NCBI GenBank assembly: GCA_963995505.1
Contig: OZ023183.1
Location: 18,844,671 to 18,908,670, forward strand
Length of the DNA stretch: 64,000 nt
Origin: Hypericum androsaemum
Lineage: Eukaryota; Streptophyta; Magnoliopsida; Malpighiales; Hypericaceae
Direction: 5' to 3'
The notes under the pieces are model-generated. The model searched no databases. It was not told where the DNA came from and worked only from the letters and a program-made list of their open reading frames with translations. Numbering within the stretch: the first letter of the stretch is position 1; the number at the start of each line of letters is the position of its first letter. Of this stretch, positions 1-13,812 are shown one piece after another. Made by a program: the position numbers and the translations under genes.

Positions 1-414
1 AATCCAAGGGTTCAGAATCTCAAATGCGACTTATTTTAGATAGCTAACCACCAACCAGATGATAGTTAGTTACTGTCAATTTATCCTTTAAAAAGAGAGG
101 TTACTGTAAATTTTATCGTAATAAGGTCTTTATTGCAGTAGGAAGGTAATAGACAACAGTTTACCCAACGTTGCTGTTAGTTAGTAGAAAATACTCAAAA
201 CGCCCGTGAGAAATAAAAATACTTGCCAAATTTTCATTGTAATTGCATTTCATAAGACTCAACTTAGACACCTGTAGTTGCATTTCATATAACAACATTT
301 TACTATTAAAAAAACTTAGTACTATGTAATTTGTCGACTTTTATCAAATACCTTGTGGCCTTTTTCAGTAATAGAGATTTTTCAAATTCACGCTTTTAAT
401 ATATTTTTTTCATG
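1..414. other. AT-rich intergenic stretch
   Basis: No reading frame, TIR or repeat boundary is recognisable here. The stretch is AT-rich with short homopolymers. It lies just left of duplicated block A, and on the minus strand it would be downstream of the promoter-like sequence in that block. Confidence 0.5.
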
Positions 415-1870
415 AAAAAAGTGTGGATTATGATAGATTTTGTTATAAAAAAGACAAAAAGAAAACATATTGTACCTGATAAAAAGATGTCAAACCAAGT
501 AGTACTAAATTAAATTATACCTGTACGTAGCCGCTGTACTTTTCTTCATCAATTACTTGCGGGGATCGGTTGTCGCAAAAACAATCCTATAATGCACAGC
601 AAAAATCAAGGATCGCGTGATTACCTCAACGCATCGTATTCCGGCCAGGAGGAGGAGAGGTACGTGTCATCGATATCGGAAATTGCGAGATCTCTTGCCG
701 GAGGAGGACCAAAACAACACACAGTGAGTACGCTAAATAATTGAAACCGGAACAATCGGAAGGCTCCGATTATCGGAGATTCAAGTCCAGACAAGTACAA
801 ACTGAAGAGGAACCGTGTGGAAACACAAGCAATTCAGTGATTACAGGCGAAGAAACCCTAAATCGTTGGGGGAAACAGAATGGGCAAGCAATTAGGAAGA
901 CGAAGGAACCCTAAATTAGAAAAAGATAAGAAAGAAAGCGAGAAGAAAACTCACAGGAAGACGAGAGGAGCTCTTTCCCGTTTAAGCGCGGGTGAGCGGG
1001 AAAGTATCCGTTGCACCACCTTGCGTACTTCTAACGCAAGCAAAACCTGAATGGGCTTAAAATAGGGCATTGTGAGCCTGGTGTATGTAATGTAATGTGC
1101 ACACGGTTTTGATTGGGCTGGGCTGGGCCTAGGCCAGGTCTCATATAATTGCTGTTTTAAGCCCAATGTGGTAATTACAATTGGGTCCAGTGGAAAGTTA
1201 TTTCCGGCCCAAGTACTCTAGTTATATATTTGGGGACAGTAACAAGCTAGAGAATAGCCATGAATGTTGTTATGTGAATGTTATTGGATGTATATGTTTG
1301 TCTTCCTCTCTACTATCCTAAACCCTAATTTTTTGGAATCCATTCGATCATTGGAACCCCTGGGATTTTGGTAGTTATCATCAATTGGTAGATATCACCT
1401 TTTCCTTGCGTAATTTCGGCTTTAGCTGAGAAGGGCGTCAAGCTCCCACCACTTCTACCCAAAAAAAAATGCAGCGGAAGTCCATCAGTCGGACGATAAC
1501 TCATAATTATTTTTCAAAAACTAAATTGGCTAATTTAAATTGAAGTCATGACTACAAATGTTTTTCGCTAAGTTTTAGTGTACTCACATTTTGAAGGTTC
1601 GAGCTCAATTTTTTGTTAAACTATAATATCTCTACGTCAGTTGATCCATACATTTCTGTAGCATCCCATATCCTGCAAAATCATTTCAAGATTACTTTCA
1701 TTTAGGTTTATCTTCTTTTAAATCTCTCTTGTAATAATAAGGGTTTGCTTATATTAAACTTATCTGATGTTTCTTACAATCTGGTTCTGCAACACTTCCA
1801 TAATCCCATAATCCTCCTCCCCTAATTTCACTACAAAAAATACAAGACAATCCTTTATTTCATCAAGTCT
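415..1870. repeat. Duplicated promoter-like block, copy A
   Basis: This block is a diverged direct copy of the DNA at about 7905-10110. Matching landmarks include GGTTGTCGCAAAAACAATCC (near 568 and 8048), TCCGTTGCACC (near 1008 and 8417) and TTATCTGATGTTTCTTA (near 1758 and 10006). In both copies the minus strand reads like a plant promoter and leader: AGCCCA/GGGCC motifs, then a GA-rich leader, then a possible splice donor (near 522 and 8003). Copy A lacks the TATA run that copy A' has. The gene it would drive lies left of the window. The homology is seen directly; promoter function is inferred. Confidence 0.6.
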
Positions 1871-1996
1871 CATGAAATTGGCAAACGAGTCCCGCTAATC
1901 AGATTGCACCAACATCAGTTTTTCCGTCTGAGCTCGGTATGAAGTTGCAACCTGAAGATTCAGTATCGTACCTGTCACTGCTGTCAGCTTCCAGTT

Positions 1997-4900
1997 TCAG
2001 TCGAAGTTATCAATTCTGATGGGAGTAATGTCATCGGCGACATTGAAGTATCCAACCAAGCGAGCAAAGAACATCATTTGTTGCTCTAGGGTGAACTTGA
2101 TGTTCTCAGCCTGTTTGCGGTCAGAGATCAGAAGCTTAGGTATCTCTCTTGTAAGAACCGACCATTTCGATAAAATTATATGTTCGATGCATTACCTTGC
2201 GGAAACCGTGCTGCTCTCCTTCGTACTCTACAAGAGCAACCGGCAGACCCTTCTTCTTCAAAGCCTGATAGATTTGGCGTGCTTGATCAGGAGGGACAAC
2301 CTGAGTCAATCATGTACGAGAGTCATCTTCATTTCGGTCTCAGAAAAGAAATTCTAGAGCCGAGGAATTGTAGCCCCAACTCTTTCAGAACACAGACCTC
2401 AACTAGATGTACTTATGGAAGACAATGAAAGTATATCAATCTGCATAATTATATTCAGTTTGCTAATGGAAAGAAAGGGAAAAAAAGATAGCTTCTATTA
2501 AATGACTGCTGCAGGACTATCTACAAGAGGCTGACTATATGTTGCGATTCGGTGCTTTGAAAGAAGTTAACCAAGAAAAGGATTTCATACCTTGTCCTCC
2601 AGCCCTTGGAATAAGATGATTGGACATGAAAATTGATCAACAAAATTGATTGGGGATCTGTCGAAGTAATCCTTTTCACAGCCTGTATTTTGTTAAGGGC
2701 ATCAGTTTTCAGTCAAATGATACAAACAGAACGAGTAGAAACATAAACCTATAGGCTATCTGGTTGTCTGATCATTACCAACAAGGTTATCAATATAATG
2801 GGACTCGAACTTGTGAGTCTCCGCTCTCAACAAATTTAAGTCTGCCACCTGAACAAAACACGCCACAAGAACTGTTATGAAAACTTCACAGGTTTCCTAG
2901 ATCTTGACACGAAGAAATTGCAAAATCATTTGTTTCCAGAAGGAAGAAAGGAGGTTAGGAATGGAGATGTGTTTGTCTTCATTATGCAAACACGTCACAT
3001 TTGATTCCAGGCCATACACACGTCTCACCCACACCCCTCAAAAATAAGCAAGAGCACTTACACCATACAAGGAAGCTCCAGCCTTAAATGTTTCTTTGAA
3101 AGCAAGAGCAGCTAAAGTCGTATATCCACCAGCTGAGCCTCCAGTTATGCACAAACGTTCACCATCCACCTTTCCATTGTCCACCTAGATACATAAAATG
3201 TACACATATAACCTAAAAGAATTATAACATGTGTGTCCCATGCCTTCAGTAGAAATAAGCTAATTCTTATGTTTTTGGTCCATAAATGTCCGCGCACGGA
3301 GAGACAAATACCACAGATTCAGGGAATGATTCTTAGGGCTTACCAAAAACTTTGCACAACTACAGCAATCAGCGACATCGACAATTCCCCATTTGTGATT
3401 CAAGCGTTCTCGATACTCTCTACCATACCCTTCAAGATTTTAGATATGTTAGCACCAGAAGTTTTAAATTACATCTCGCGAGAAGCCAAGTAAAACTTTA
3501 AAAGAGGGAAGTCGTCTTTCATTTTGTCAAGGTAACAAAAACATAAGAACTCCAAAATATTGGTGCCATTCACATCCATCCCCTTTTGAAGCATAGGAAT
3601 ACTGTAAACTAACACCCTGCTGCAACAAACAAGGACAAAACAATCTACTTATATTCACCACAAAAAATTATGATAATTGACCCAGCAAAAGTTCTGTTAC
3701 TAGATAGACCGCAATGTTTCTTTATCGAGTCCAGGATAAGAACAAACCAGTGCTTCCACCATAATTAACGTCCACAACTGCCCAACCTCTACTGGTCCAG
3801 TACTGAATGCTCAAGCTTAGGAAGCCACGTGCTTCGCTCGTAGGCCCTCCTGGAAAAAGATGAACGGTATTGATGAGAAATTAGCCAATTCACCACAATC
3901 AGTGATCCATTGTAGATGTCTCTCATAAGCTTTTGAATGGCATTGAAAATGAGAGAAACAACATATCACAGAAGGATCCAATTACCATGACTTTTCAGAA
4001 GCAGTGGGGGCTTCTCATCTTGACTAGCTTGGTATATGGGATTAGAGGGTGGATAAAAATACGCATATGCAGTTTGACCAAGAACTTCTGTAGGAAATTC
4101 AATCAGTTCTGGCAAGCTAAAATATTGCTTGTAATTTAAGCTGTCAAAAGAGGATGACCACATAATCTTGAAATCCACCACACTGGACCCATGATCATCC
4201 AGAGTCACCTGGAAAAAGGAGGCAACATTTTTTTTATACAAATGCTCTCAAAATGATTTTTGGAAAAAAAACGAAGGGATTCAAATTGAACAAGCTGTAG
4301 CACCTTAGCCACTGATGATGGCAGAACAGCAGATGCTCCTTCAACATATACACAATTATTTCCTGAAATCTGCATGGAATACACATCTTAGACATCCATG
4401 GAAAATGTTCTCTATGAGGGCCTCCGCCCCCAGTAACACAAATTAGAGATGATAAGACTTCAGAAGGTACAATGTTGTTGATGTCTGTGAAAGGAACATC
4501 AAGCTGTGAGAACGAGCTTTGAACAAGATTGAGCACTCCCAAATATGATCTCCCATTTTGCCTGAAATCAAACACTAAAGTTTCACCAAGTAACAAGCAT
4601 GGGGGTCTTACAATCTAGAGCGCATAAGAATTTGTCCATCTATATCAGAAGAAACAGAAAGCAACTTTGTTTCCACATAGATACCTGTAGCTGCAAGCAA
4701 CTAAATTATGTCCTTCCTTACTTCGAATAACTTCATAAGAACTAGAGCCGAACACCCAGAGTGGTCCTGAGAATTCAGCATTCAAGGGGTAAAGGGCTTC
4801 TACATCGTTTGCAGACTCAACCTGTCCTCAAGAAACAGTAAAAGACTATTATAAATGAATTAACTTATAGTTCCAAGTAAACACGATACATGAGACACAC

Positions 4901-7174
4901 ACCACCAATAGTAAGATCTTTAACATCATGTTAAGAGTGTCAAAGCTTGCTTTAACATGAGGAATATTGTCCAGCTCAATCAATATTGAAGATCAAATCC
5001 ACACACTTAGCAATTAGCATGATCCCGCGTGAAGGGCAGGATTTAAAGACGAGAGACAACTTTCTCATCATTGTGCAGCAAAGCAATTAACGGTCTTGGA
5101 ACAATAAGTGCCTCAATGTCCCTGAGCATCGCTGATGTCTATTAAGTTGTTGAATTTGATGCATGGACGTCATTGTTCTAAGTCATTATATATTCAATCA
5201 CTTATACAGCTAACTTGAGAATTCTGTTGCTTACAAACAAGCTACAAAACCTAATCTCAATTTTTATACCAACACCAAATCACGAGCACTAACCACAAAC
5301 TCCTATGATATCGCACTTCACTTTGAAGCAAACAAGACAAAAAAGGGTAAAAACTTTATAATGCAAGTCAAGAAAGTAAGCTACCACCTACGGTCCAGGG
5401 GGGAGTTCTGAAAGCTTTAGGTTTATGGAGCATACAAGTGAAGAGGCTGGAAACATAGTGTTTAAGCAGATGAAAGATTTGATAGGACAAGCAGAAGGGA
5501 TTTCAAGAGTTGTACTAAACTGCCTGTCAGAAATGGGCAAGTGTTACTTACCCATCTATACAGATTCCAAAATCCACTTTTTCTGTCAGTGACAAAAAAT
5601 AGTTCCCCTGCATTGCATACATTAAGAAATGACTTGAGATACAAAAAGAATGACATAATTAGAAACTCTTGGTAAATTTTCATCATCATAAAAGATGTCA
5701 GAGTGATACCGAAATCAAGTAACTCTTTAACAAAGGGGGAAGGTACCTTCACTTGACCACTTGGGTTCAGTTGGGGACTCTACTAGAGCCGGATCTTGAC
5801 CCGCAACACATACCCGTTTGTAAATTTCTCTACACAACGTTATCAAGGTCATCAACAACATTTAACAATCTAAACAGAGAAGTAAATAGGAAAGCTAGCG
5901 AAGACTTGGTTGCAGGGTAAGCTGTCAACTAATAACTTCTTAATGCTACAAAAATTAGCAGTGCCACTTACCCAGTCTCTGAAATATAACCAACCCAGAG
6001 TTCGGTCCTATCCCAAGGCATGTTCGGATGGCCCCATTCTATCCATGCAATTCGCTCTCCTTTAGGGTCTAATCTTGGGAAAGCATAGAAGTCATTGCCA
6101 CTTGCTAACACCCTTGGTTCTGTATCTCGAAGTCACAAGAAAAAAAAAACAAATATCTATCAGTTAGCACACTCAAGTGGATCAAACGCGGAGAATTAAG
6201 CCTGGTTAAGCTGATCCCAAATCAAATACCACCTAGGACATCCTTGTTATTGAGGTCCACGGCTACAATCGTAGTGATCGCATCTATGCTACTTACGCGA
6301 CGATCTAGCAAGACAAGCAAAACCCGGAATTAGAACAACCGGCATTCTCAAGTTCCAACACCAAAGCATCAAAGAGAAACCAACAGACTCCACCCACCTT
6401 CCATTACAGTGATATAGCGGTTAAACCGTGGGTCGAAAACCCCATCAGCATAAGACACAACCGGTCCACCATAATCCGGTGTAAGTGGCACGAGGGCTGC
6501 ATCTGCAAAATTCACCAGAAAACCGCATAAACAAAGAGAAGCAAAGCACCATCAAGAAGTAAGCTGGCTATTCGGAACCCTCCCGGCTGACCTTGGGAGT
6601 CGATAGCCTGCCTGTACAGCCTCTGATCCTTATAGTTGGAGAAGAAAACCGTCTCGCCCGAGACACAGAACGCGCCTCCCCCGTATTCCTGAGCCGTCGT
6701 CCTCACCGCGAACTCTTTCGGAGTAACATCCACCGGCTCGTCCCCGGGTCTCCCGGGCTCCCTCACAAGAACCGCCCGTCTATAAAAGCTCAAAACTTTA
6801 GAAACAATATAATCCGAATTCGTAAATAGATAAAAGGACAGTTTTTATTACCCTGCTTCGGCGGGGCGGGACTCGAGCCAGAGGAGGCGGCCGAGCCCGT
6901 CGACGGCGGTGCCGCCGAGGCGCTTGGAGGAGCCGGAGACGACGTCGGCGGTGATGGGGGACTTCCAGGACCCGTAAGGAGACGTGATTCTCTCGTCCTT
7001 GGCCGAGGCTGACGACGACATCGTTTTGGAGGATTGAAGTTGCGAGAGCCTGGGAGAGGAGAGGGCGGTTTTGGTGGCGTTCCGGAGTTTGTGGAAGTTG
7101 GCGATGAGAGGAGTGGTAGGGTTTGTAGCGGATATACGAGTGAGGGTGGTGGCTATAGCGGAGGAGATAACCAT
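1997..7174 (-). CDS. Prolyl-oligopeptidase-like serine hydrolase (S9 family), probably plastid-targeted, 18 exons
   Basis: Exons on the minus strand: 7174-6852, 6779-6592, 6502-6398, 6304-6233, 6125-5972, 5829-5747, 5607-5552, 4821-4685, 4561-4471, 4369-4304, 4208-3986, 3849-3748, 3429-3344, 3184-3062, 2848-2779, 2682-2591, 2300-2196, 2110-1997. All introns are GT-AG, and the total is 2190 nt or 729 residues. This matches the length I know for Arabidopsis At5g36210-type alpha/beta-hydrolases. The N-terminus is rich in Ser, Thr and Ala with few acids, like a plastid transit peptide. A beta-propeller-like region follows, with [19 protein letters not shown] and [20 protein letters not shown]. 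The C-terminal hydrolase domain has nucleophile Ser579 (GGSAGG), Asp656 (GLEDKVVPP) and His688 (EQHGFRK), a complete catalytic triad. Family knowledge suggests a peptidase or acylaminoacyl-peptidase; the substrate is unknown. A second in-frame Met ([10 protein letters not shown]) could start a cytosolic form. No disabling change was seen. Confidence 0.93.
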
Positions 7175-7904
7175 TGACTTTCTTTTCTCCCTCCTGGAAG
7201 ACCCAAACCAATCGACTTGGGTTGGGTCTCTAATTTATTATTAATTTCTCATCAAACGCGAAAGATGGCGTGAAGTCTATATTAACATAAAAATTATATA
7301 ATACGGAAAAATTATATATAAGCACAGAGCGAAAACACAGAAACATAACACGAAACCAAGCCAATCGAAAACAGAGAGGTATGGGTGAAGGCGAAAGGCA
7401 GACGAAAAACTACTAGAGCCAAACATCCAAGGCGAAAGTTGCCGAGACAAGCTGCGGCTGATAACCACAAGATCGCGTCATTGATACAACATCATGGGCA
7501 TTTGAATGTATACGAGATGCACGCAAAGAATGCCAAGATCGGACGGATCCAACCGAAGATAAGGCTATCCACCTGCACCAAGAGGTAAGGCTTCGAGAAC
7601 CGAACAGATTTCATAACGAGCATAGGTCGATCCAAGCAAAAGCAGATAAAGTTAAACCAAAGCAAGGCGAAGCCACCTACAAGGATGACTCGAGCATAAA
7701 AGCAGCACATAATAAAAATTAAAAATAAAGATCGAATAACATAAAATAAAAATAGAATCCAGAAGGTCAAAGAACCGACCGGAGAGGAGGTGCACGTTTT
7801 TTGGTAGATAGATCTTCCACATTTCGAGAAGATATTTTATTTGAATAAAAAAATATTATTGGGAGATGTATTCCTTTTGAATCAAAATTTACACCTCCAA
7901 TATT

Positions 7905-10110
7905 TTTGTCGCAAAGTGTAAATTAGAAAAAATTTTGTAACCAGAAAAATAAAAAACCACATGTTACTCTGCCAAAACATAAAAACACTAAATCGAATTT
8001 TACCTTTACCAAACAACTGTTCTTCTCATCAAATTACTTGCGGCCAACGGTTGTCGCAAAAACAATCCAATAATGCACAGAAAAATCAAGGATCAAGTGG
8101 CCAACGCAAATCGAGAGAAGTACAAACGCAAATTTCCATCGTTTATTCGGTTCCAGATAACTAGACAGAGAGCAAAAGCGAGAGAGATGAGGAATTAGCC
8201 AAAACTGAGGAGGAACGACCATAAACTCGAGCAATATAAGATTAGTGATTAGAGGCAGAGAAACGTAAATCGGTAGGGAACCAGAGTAGGCATAGTAATT
8301 AGGGGACGAACCGACCCTAAATTAGGAAAAGAGATGAAAGAGAGATAGGAGGAGCTCTGTTTCGTTGAAGCGCGGTCAATTCTATATATATATAGAGGGG
8401 CTTGGGTTGGAAAGTTTCCGTTGCACCGACCTGCGTACTTACCGAAAAGCAAAACCTAAAATGGGCTTACAATTGGGCTTTTGTGAGCCTGATCTATGTA
8501 CATACGGTTTGGGTTAGTTTGGGCTGGGCCCAAGTCTTCCGGTGAAGATACGCAATTCAATTCCACGTCAGATTGGACTACAAGTATAAAGGGTGATGAA
8601 AAGTTTTGCTACTAATTTTGTCATTGATAGTTCAACTTCTGTAAATATATAAAAAAGATTGAAGAGATATCTTTTTAAGAAGTCAAATGTTGTATTTCAT
8701 ATAATTCCATGTCATACAAGAATATATTTTTTAGATTTAAAGCTTAAAATCATATGTTACATATTATACAAAAATTATTCTTATAGAAAAAAATAAAAAT
8801 AAAAATAATCTTTTTATTTAATTATTTTCCAGTTTAACCGTGAATTTTGAATCATCATTTAACGTTAATATTTATTAACAGTAATAATGGTTAACGATTT
8901 TTAAATCAGATTGGTCGGTTGACTGGATAACAATTTCATGATTAAAACTAAACCGAGTTGGTCATGACTAAACCCAGCTCACGTATTTCCTGGAATAATT
9001 ACAAAATTGGATATCAGAGTACTTACCCTGCCCTACCAGCATAAACAGAGACAAAATGTCCGGCACCTGGTTCAAAGAATCAGGCTGCTAGAAGAACCCA
9101 CTTGTTATGTCTGCCTTGCCATCTACAAAATGTGTCTCGTAATAAATTATGAGAAGCAACTACCAGCATCATCTCTGTGGATTTTGTTTTTCCGATGAAT
9201 TATATTTGTGGCCTAAAAATATCTATCAAATGCGTGCAATGAATTAGAATATAATAACAATGTATGCTTGGAATCTGTCGACTAATAGAGCCCAATGTGC
9301 TGGATCGTGTTTTTGAGAAGCTACTTGCTTATCTGTTCTTGTTTTGCCTCGGTTCCTCTTTCATGGAAAGATATTCCGGCGGAACCCGACGGTAGTTAGT
9401 CTAGGTGGTATGAGAATAATTAAAAAATAATTAAAAATTTTATTTTAAAATAAGATTCGAAAATAATCGACATCGAATACCCAAAAAATTCCCAAGAAAA
9501 TGCATACGGTGTGTGTTGGCTAACGTTAACATAGAAAGTCTCGCCTTGTTGCAGTGGTGATGCATTAAATGTCGAAAGTTATGTAATCAAATTATAACTA
9601 GAACAATTTCTACTTTCTGTTAACTATTTTTCAGATAAATATGAAAATTCTAGTATAATACTATATTACATTAAGATAATCCAATGAACTGTAATACCCG
9701 TTCAACTTAATTGATTGAGTAAACCTGTGTTAATTTACGCAGTTTTTATATCCGGAAACTGAAAAATCTAAACCTAAATCAAACATGGACACAAAGTTTC
9801 AAAAAAATTGCGCTGATTTTTTAGTGTACGTAACTTTTCAGAGTTTCCACTCAATTTCTTAATTAAACTATAATATTCACGTGTCAGTTAATCTATACAT
9901 TAACATGTTAATGTGTTGACGTTAGGACTGACTCCGTGATCACTATAACTTTAGATCTGTCTTCTTTTTAATCTCTCTTCTATTAAGAATTTGTGCATAT
10001 TATACTTATCTGATGTTTCTTATAATATGCTTCCACAACAATTCCATAATCTCATAATCCCCCCATAATCTTACTAGAAAAAGAAGTAGCATGACAATCT
10101 GGAAGCAAAC
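7905..10110. repeat. Duplicated promoter-like block, copy A'
   Basis: This is the second copy of the block at 415-1870, in the same orientation, on the other side of the hydrolase gene. Homology is strongest at 8015-8560 and 9830-10085. The AT-rich middle (about 8590-9780) is longer than in copy A and has no recognisable gene. The arrangement fits a tandem duplication of gene plus promoter whose other gene copy lies left of the window. Confidence 0.6.
8004..8540 (-). promoter_or_regulatory. Putative promoter and leader exon of the S9 hydrolase gene
   Basis: On the minus strand, AGCCCA/GGGCCC-type motifs (about 8460-8535) are followed by a long TATA run (8381-8396), a GA-rich untranslated leader, and a possible donor AAG|GTAAAATTC at 8003. 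A fair acceptor, TCTTCCAG, lies near 7198, 24 nt upstream of the hydrolase ATG. A leader intron of about 800 bp would link the two. These sequences are visible; their joint use is inferred and needs cDNA evidence. Confidence 0.45.
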
Positions 10111-11435
10111 TGGAATTTCCTATTTATGTGGGTCGTCATTATTACATTTTAAATCAACATGATTACTTTCATTTCAAGATAAAAAATTTTTGGGAGTAAT
10201 TTCAAGATAAAATTCACAAATCAACAAGATTGCTTAAAAAAACGCCCTTCCTTTTTTTTAGATAAAGCTACAAATATTTCCGTTAAACTAAGCAATCAAA
10301 TGGCTCAAAAACACTTAAAATAAGGTGACTGCAATAATCAATCAAGTCATGTCAGTGGAATTGTTCTAGTTTATAATCAAGATATTTCAAGTTTAAATTT
10401 TTAAAAAATTCAGCAATATTAAATATTTGTTGAGAGCTATTTGTTACCTATCAAAAAATTTAACCGATCAAAATTAGATTAATCGTTCTCGTGAATATCT
10501 GGAAAACATGTGTTATAAACCAAAGATCAAGTGGCGTGTCATGTTTAAGAATGTTCAATTATTATTATTATGCAACAACAAAAGCATTTAAGATTGGCGG
10601 ATTATGTACATCACTTCAATCAATAATTAAGCAACTCCTAATTGATGTTTCCAATCATCGAGCCTCTCATAAAAACCAATAAACAGAAACGAATATGGGA
10701 AGATAAGTGGCTCGAGCCATCCAAAGAAGATCATGTGGCGATGTGTCCCCGAAGAAAAGTTGGGCTCTTCTTACTGTTTCGGGGCATCAACTAATGTGTT
10801 GTTGCTTTATGTTGCATCAATTGGACAATGACTTCTCATATCAAAGTGGAGAAATGGATATATACCCGCTTGTTGGTACCTTTTACACGTGAAGTATGTA
10901 ACAACGATAGATTTAAAAAGTTCTCGAGTTTAAACTTTGAAAATGTATGTTAACAAAAAAAATTTTATAAATGTATTTGATTTTAAATATTGATAGAAAA
11001 ACTACACATGAAGTATATGTTTTCTTGCATTTATACACTAGCTTCCCAATCTTTACATGTTCATTACTTGTCTATGAATTAAATTTTTACGCTAAGATTA
11101 CACTTCTAAAGAATTAAATCCAAATCATATACGCATTCTACCATCTAGACTAGTGACTTTGACTACATGTTCATTTCTACTTCATTCGAAACTTGCTAGT
11201 TCTGTTTGAATAATTATAAAGTACATTCACATGTATCAATAATGTGCTATCTTATCCGCGGATTGTTAGTCATCATCAGGTATGGCAAAGATAGTTTTGT
11301 TGATTAAAATAACTCTTTAATGTTACATGTAAGAGAGCTGTGATGAGTAAAATAATGGTCAAGTATGACCTAAATTGGATTATTAATCCGGTCAATTATA
11401 TAAAGAGTTACACTAATATAAAGTCAAAGATACCC
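10111..11435. other. Intergenic, no gene seen
   Basis: The stretch is AT-rich with only short frames (60 residues or fewer) that resemble no known protein. I saw no TIR pair, LTR or tandem repeat. Confidence 0.5.
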
Positions 11436-11439
11436 CTTC

Positions 11440-12137
11440 CAACCCTCTTTTTCATGATTTGAGTTCCATTTGGATTGAGAAAATTCTACTGAAAGTTGAA
11501 TGTTTCCTTTGGTTAGTTCTGAAAAGAAGAATCTAGACAAGAGATAATCTTATCAGTTCTGGAAGCCTTGATGTTTGGGATTTTTTTTGCCCAATGTGTA
11601 GGATTGAAGATGAATCTAGGCTGCATCTCCTCTTCCACTGTTCTTTTGCGCGTCGAATCTGGTCGCATTTCACCAATTTAATTGGAGTTAGCTGGTGCTC
11701 CCCCAGTATGTCTGTTGTTGCTTTGGCGAGTTGGAATGGTTTGGTGCGAGGAAAGATGATGAAGAGCATTCTTTTTGCTTTGTTTGATGCCATAACTTCG
11801 AGCATTTTGCATGATCAGAACAAGGTAATTTTTGACGAAAAACAACCGGAGCTGAACATGGTGATAAACATGGCACTTTCCGGACGTGTGAATAACTAAT
11901 TTGGTCAAACTCGATTGAGGATCTACATGGACAAGACTTGCTTATGTTTTTTAAATTGCTGTCAAATACTGTCAAATTACTCCAAATGTTGCTCTTTGGG
12001 TCATTAATTTGGTTTAATTTGGCCGTTGGGAGGATCTGTATTTTGGGGTCTTTTTGCTGTTGTTGCCTATTATGGCTCAGCAGTCTTGTAAATATCCTTT
12101 TTTTATTAATACAACTCTAGTTGTACTTATCAAAATA
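11440..12137 (+). mobile_element. LINE remnant with zinc-finger reverse-transcriptase-associated domain
   Basis: The plus strand encodes a decayed zf-RVT segment. A frame around 11560-11690 has CPMCRIEDESRLHLLFHCSF followed by ARRIWSHF, the Cys-Cys...His-Cys pattern found near the C-terminus of plant L1-type ORF2 proteins. A stop interrupts the upstream part (near 11535). The 3' end is AT-rich (TTTTTTATTAATAC...TTATCAAAA), as in plant LINE tails. The element is strongly 5'-truncated and no target-site duplication was identified. Confidence 0.65.
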
Positions 12138-12484
12138 ATATAGAGTTGAATATTGTTTCACTTTATCTAGAAATAGTTTAGCGAATAATACCTATTATAA
12201 TGGGAATACTTGAACTCAAAATATGTTTTTTTTTTTAACTTTTCTTTTGTTCCGGGAATGGTAGCAGTACCATCTCCCCCTGCTCTAGACTGGCTTCATA
12301 GGTAGGTCATCGTAAGCGATATTTTGTTTGGAATTTTTTCATTTACATAGTGATTATTGTCGAATTTTATTTAAAAATTATTTTTATTAAAATAGTTTTA
12401 AATTCGTAAATGAATCCAAGATTTTTATTATTTGGATTATTTGGAGATTTTGAGCTACTACTTTATCAAAACGTACAAGGCGAT

Positions 12485-13191
12485 TAGGGATGGCAGAAAT
12501 ATCCATACCCTGAGTGTCGCACCTTACCCTCACCCTACGGATCTAGGGTATGTTGACTTTGACTGGGTCTAGGGTAGGGTATGAGTATGAGTCCATGTTT
12601 AGAGGTAGGGTATGAATCCATAGCTAGACCCCGTGGGTCGGATCCTACCCTTACATTTTTACCCTATCTTAGACTCTACCCTAATTAGACTCTAGTTAGA
12701 CCATTGTTAGACCGTATTGATAATATATATAATATACTTTACGGTTAACTTTAGCATATTTATTATGTTATTCTGCAACTAGCTTAGAAGATGTCGTGAA
12801 TGATAGATCACTAGAAACTGACATGCTATATTTTTTTGTTGTTGAATTGTTTATGTACTTCAAACTCTAAAAAAAAACCTTGGACTATTGAAATTAAATT
12901 GTAAAATTTGATGTTTCATCAATTTTTTATTGAATGTTGATGCGTAACGAAGTAAATGTCTTGAATTTATTTAAATTTTATATAAAAATTAAGTTTTGAT
13001 TAAAAATTATCAAAATGCAGAACGTTAAAGGATCGGACCCTGCAGATCCTGGGTCTTCAGGAGGGTAGGATATGAATCTAACAATAAAAAATTTGTAGGG
13101 TCGAATGTAAGGTATGAGTCGATCAAAAAAAATTAGAATATGCTTAGGATCTTATCAATATCCTACATTATCCTACCCATTGCCATCCCTA
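12485..13191. mobile_element. MITE-like element with TAGGGATGGCA termini (hAT type)
   Basis: The left end begins TAGGGATGGCA and the right end is TGCCATCCCTA, so the termini are inverted repeats. The interior has scattered pieces of the termini (GGGTAGGG, TACCCTA, GGGTCTTCAG) and no coding potential. Such ends are common in non-autonomous hAT elements of plants. I could not see a convincing 8-bp target duplication, so the boundaries rest on the termini. Confidence 0.6.
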
Positions 13192-13812
13192 AATGAGACC
13201 CGACTTGTGCAGCGCTCCTTGGATTTATAATATTTTCATGGGACCCAAATTTTGGACAAAGACACGTTTCCTCTGGACCCCAACTCCAACATGTGCTTAA
13301 AAGATCGCCCATGTGGCCGGCCCGAGTTATAATTTTTCCAGAAACTTTTGTACCAATTGATCAATTATATAGCATCATATAATTCGTGCAATCTATTATG
13401 TAAATATGAGGTCATACCTATTCCAAATATATATTTAATTTATCGAGATTCCACCCGCTACTAGTGTGTAGTCCCACATCATTAATAGACTAGTTAGTAT
13501 CTTACATAATTGCTCTACTAATTATTTAGTACGATCAAGACCTATTTTGCGTCTAAATATTGTCAGAATATTTTTTCAAACTTCTAAATTATTGAGACTT
13601 CATGGTTGTTAGTTTTCATAACAAAATTATTTTTTGAGTATGGTAAGTAAAATTGGTTAAATTGTTTCTACTTTGTGCCTAAATCATAGAAAATTTATAT
13701 TTTTCATTTTTTTATTTTTTGTTGTGGAACGGGGCTATCTGCCGAGGAGATAGGGACAACCGGGATCTTCTCTCTCATGCTATTTTTTATCGGGCTCACG
13801 AATGACTTCAGT

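Noticed and set aside
12477..13199. 8-bp target duplication for the TAGGGATGGCA element (AAGGCGAT versus AATGAGAC)
   Set aside because: The flanks do not match. The element is called from its termini only.
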